A DNA stretch of 41,313 nt from contig NZ_LMBZ01000029.1 in NCBI RefSeq assembly GCF_001439635.1, positions 402 to 41,714 on the forward strand, read 5' to 3'. Shown one piece after another: positions 40,675-41,313 of the stretch. The notes beneath the pieces are model-generated. The model was given only the letters and a program-made list of their open reading frames with translations, was not told the DNA's origin and made no database searches. Source of the DNA: Solibacillus cecembensis (GTDB lineage: Bacteria > Bacillota > Bacilli > Bacillales_A > Planococcaceae). Numbering within the stretch: the first letter of the stretch is position 1; every line of letters begins with the position of its first letter. The position numbers were made by a program, and so were the translations under genes.

Positions 40675-40838
40675 CATATTGTCCACTGGGTGTATAAAAT
40701 AATTAAAATGCAAGAGTTGGTTTTAGATAATAGTCATGTATGTAGTATGTATTTATGCAACACCGTGAACAAAGCGCATACCAAAAAGGTAACAGGTTCG
40801 GATTAAGAGGATGGAAATTTTATTAAAGATCAAATTTT

Positions 40839-40873
40839 GGTTCAAATCATATATGATTTGAACCATTTATTTA
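40839..40873 (+). terminator. Terminator-like palindrome after leuA
   Basis: GGTTCAAATCATATATGATTTGAACC is a perfect palindrome of 26 bases (written here as arms GGTTCAAATCAT and ATGATTTGAACC), followed by ATTTATTT. It can terminate in both directions. Confidence 0.7.
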
Positions 40874-40934
40874 TGAAATTTAGGGAATTAAAGAATAGGT
40901 CCTATTACATATTTTTATAATAAATAGTTTTTTT

Positions 40935-41036
40935 AACCTATTTTTAACCTTTCGTATTTATATTGAAAAATAGGTATTAAATAAATTGAAAAAGGAGTAA
41001 GTGATTTTTACAATACTGATAGAAAGCAAAAATCAC
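40935..41036 (+). promoter_or_regulatory. Leader hairpins before the repeat-protein gene
   Basis: Two hairpins lie in the 140 bases before the gene. ACCTATTTTT pairs with AAAAATAGGT (40936-40975), and GTGATTTTT pairs with AAAAATCAC (41001-41036). An unused AAGGAG lies between them. A long structured leader is common for abundant surface proteins; the role is inferred. Confidence 0.35.
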
Positions 41037-41078
41037 AGTCGACAAATGGAAATGAAAATATGAGGTAGAGGTGAAAAA

Positions 41079-41313
41079 ATGTACAATAAGATTAAGAATA
41101 AATATGCCAAAATGTTAGCTGTGATGCTTAGCTTAGCTATTATATTCAGCTCATTTAGCTTTTCGTTAGCTCCGTTAGCATCGTCAACTGACCCATTGCC
41201 AGCTGACCCATTGCCAGCTGACCCATTGCCAGCTGACCTATTGCCAGCTGACCCATTGCCAGCTGACCCATTGCCAGCTGACCCATTGCCAGCTGACCCA
41301 TTGCCAGCTGACC
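41079..41313 (+). CDS. Secreted protein with DPLPA pentapeptide repeats, partial
   Basis: The start of a surface or secreted protein: a signal peptide (MYNKIKNKYAKMLAVMLSLA then IIFSSFSFSLAPLAS) is followed at once by tandem pentapeptides DPLPA. At least eight perfect units are visible, with one DLLPA variant, up to the window edge. GAGGTAGAGGTG is the ribosome site. Proline-rich tandem repeats of this kind usually form extended stalks or spacers in cell-surface proteins and adhesins. The functional domain lies outside the window, so its role cannot be stated. Confidence 0.8.
   Translation, partial: MYNKIKNKYAKMLAVMLSLAIIFSSFSFSLAPLASSTDPLPADPLPADPLPADLLPADPLPADPLPADPLPADPLPAD
41190..41313 (+). 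repeat. 15-bp tandem repeat encoding DPLPA
   Basis: The unit is GACCCATTGCCAGCT. Eight full copies and the start of a ninth are present. They are identical except for one C-to-T change in the fourth unit (41235-41249). Such high identity points to recent expansion and likely length variation between strains. Confidence 0.95.

Overview
The window is AT-rich DNA from a Gram-positive Bacillales chromosome, most like the Planococcaceae (Lysinibacillus, Solibacillus and relatives). This placement is inferred from strong AGGAGG-type ribosome binding sites, frequent TTG starts, a leucine T-box before leuA, a YoaS/YozG-type pair, YdhK and DUF4030 lipoprotein and anti-sigma families, and ECF sigma/anti-sigma pairs. 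No rRNA, tRNA, CRISPR array, integrase or intact transposase was seen.

Region 1 (0.2-6.8 kb) is an accessory array. Six or seven unrelated small genes (histidine phosphatase, phospholipase C-like hydrolase, stalk-domain protein, beta-lactamase-fold serine hydrolase, two lipoproteins, a Sel1-repeat protein) all lie on the + strand. They are separated by copies of a modular 85-120 bp repeat with inverted ends (TTCAACTAACGGGG...CAGTTTAGTTGAA) and an internal terminator hairpin. The layout is one gene per repeat, like a cassette array, but no integrase is visible. Two of these genes have unusual translation leaders.

Region 2 (7-16.7 kb) is more ordinary. It holds a WYL regulator upstream of an epoxide-hydrolase-like protein and a YdeI/OmdA protein, a YoaS/YozG-type pair next to a large membrane protein, a glutathionylspermidine-synthase-like operon (lipoprotein, DUF350, a CTG-started unknown, synthase), and a membrane-anchored phosphodiesterase.

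Region 3 (17-28 kb) holds a sirtuin, a YdhK lipoprotein beside the relic of a copper-binding four-helix protein, and an OmpR-type two-component system. About 2.4 kb away are a secreted repeat protein and two fused ATPase-permease half-transporters. The regulator gene, the repeat-protein gene and the transporter operon share a TTAACA-N5-TTAACA promoter box, so they probably form one regulon. Between them sit a divergent nitroreductase/HxlR pair and a decayed partial copy of a phosphoesterase gene.

Region 4 (28-36 kb) is a gene graveyard mixed with live modules. It holds a NIPSNAP protein, an intact phosphoesterase, a lipoprotein and two ECF sigma/anti-sigma modules. It also holds relics of a methyltransferase, a GNAT acetyltransferase and the tail of a third transporter, plus a 60-bp palindrome resembling IS3-family ends.

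Region 5 (36-41.3 kb) has two coiled-coil proteins, a Leu T-box and leuA. It ends in the start of a secreted protein with a perfect pentapeptide (DPLPA) repeat that runs off the window.
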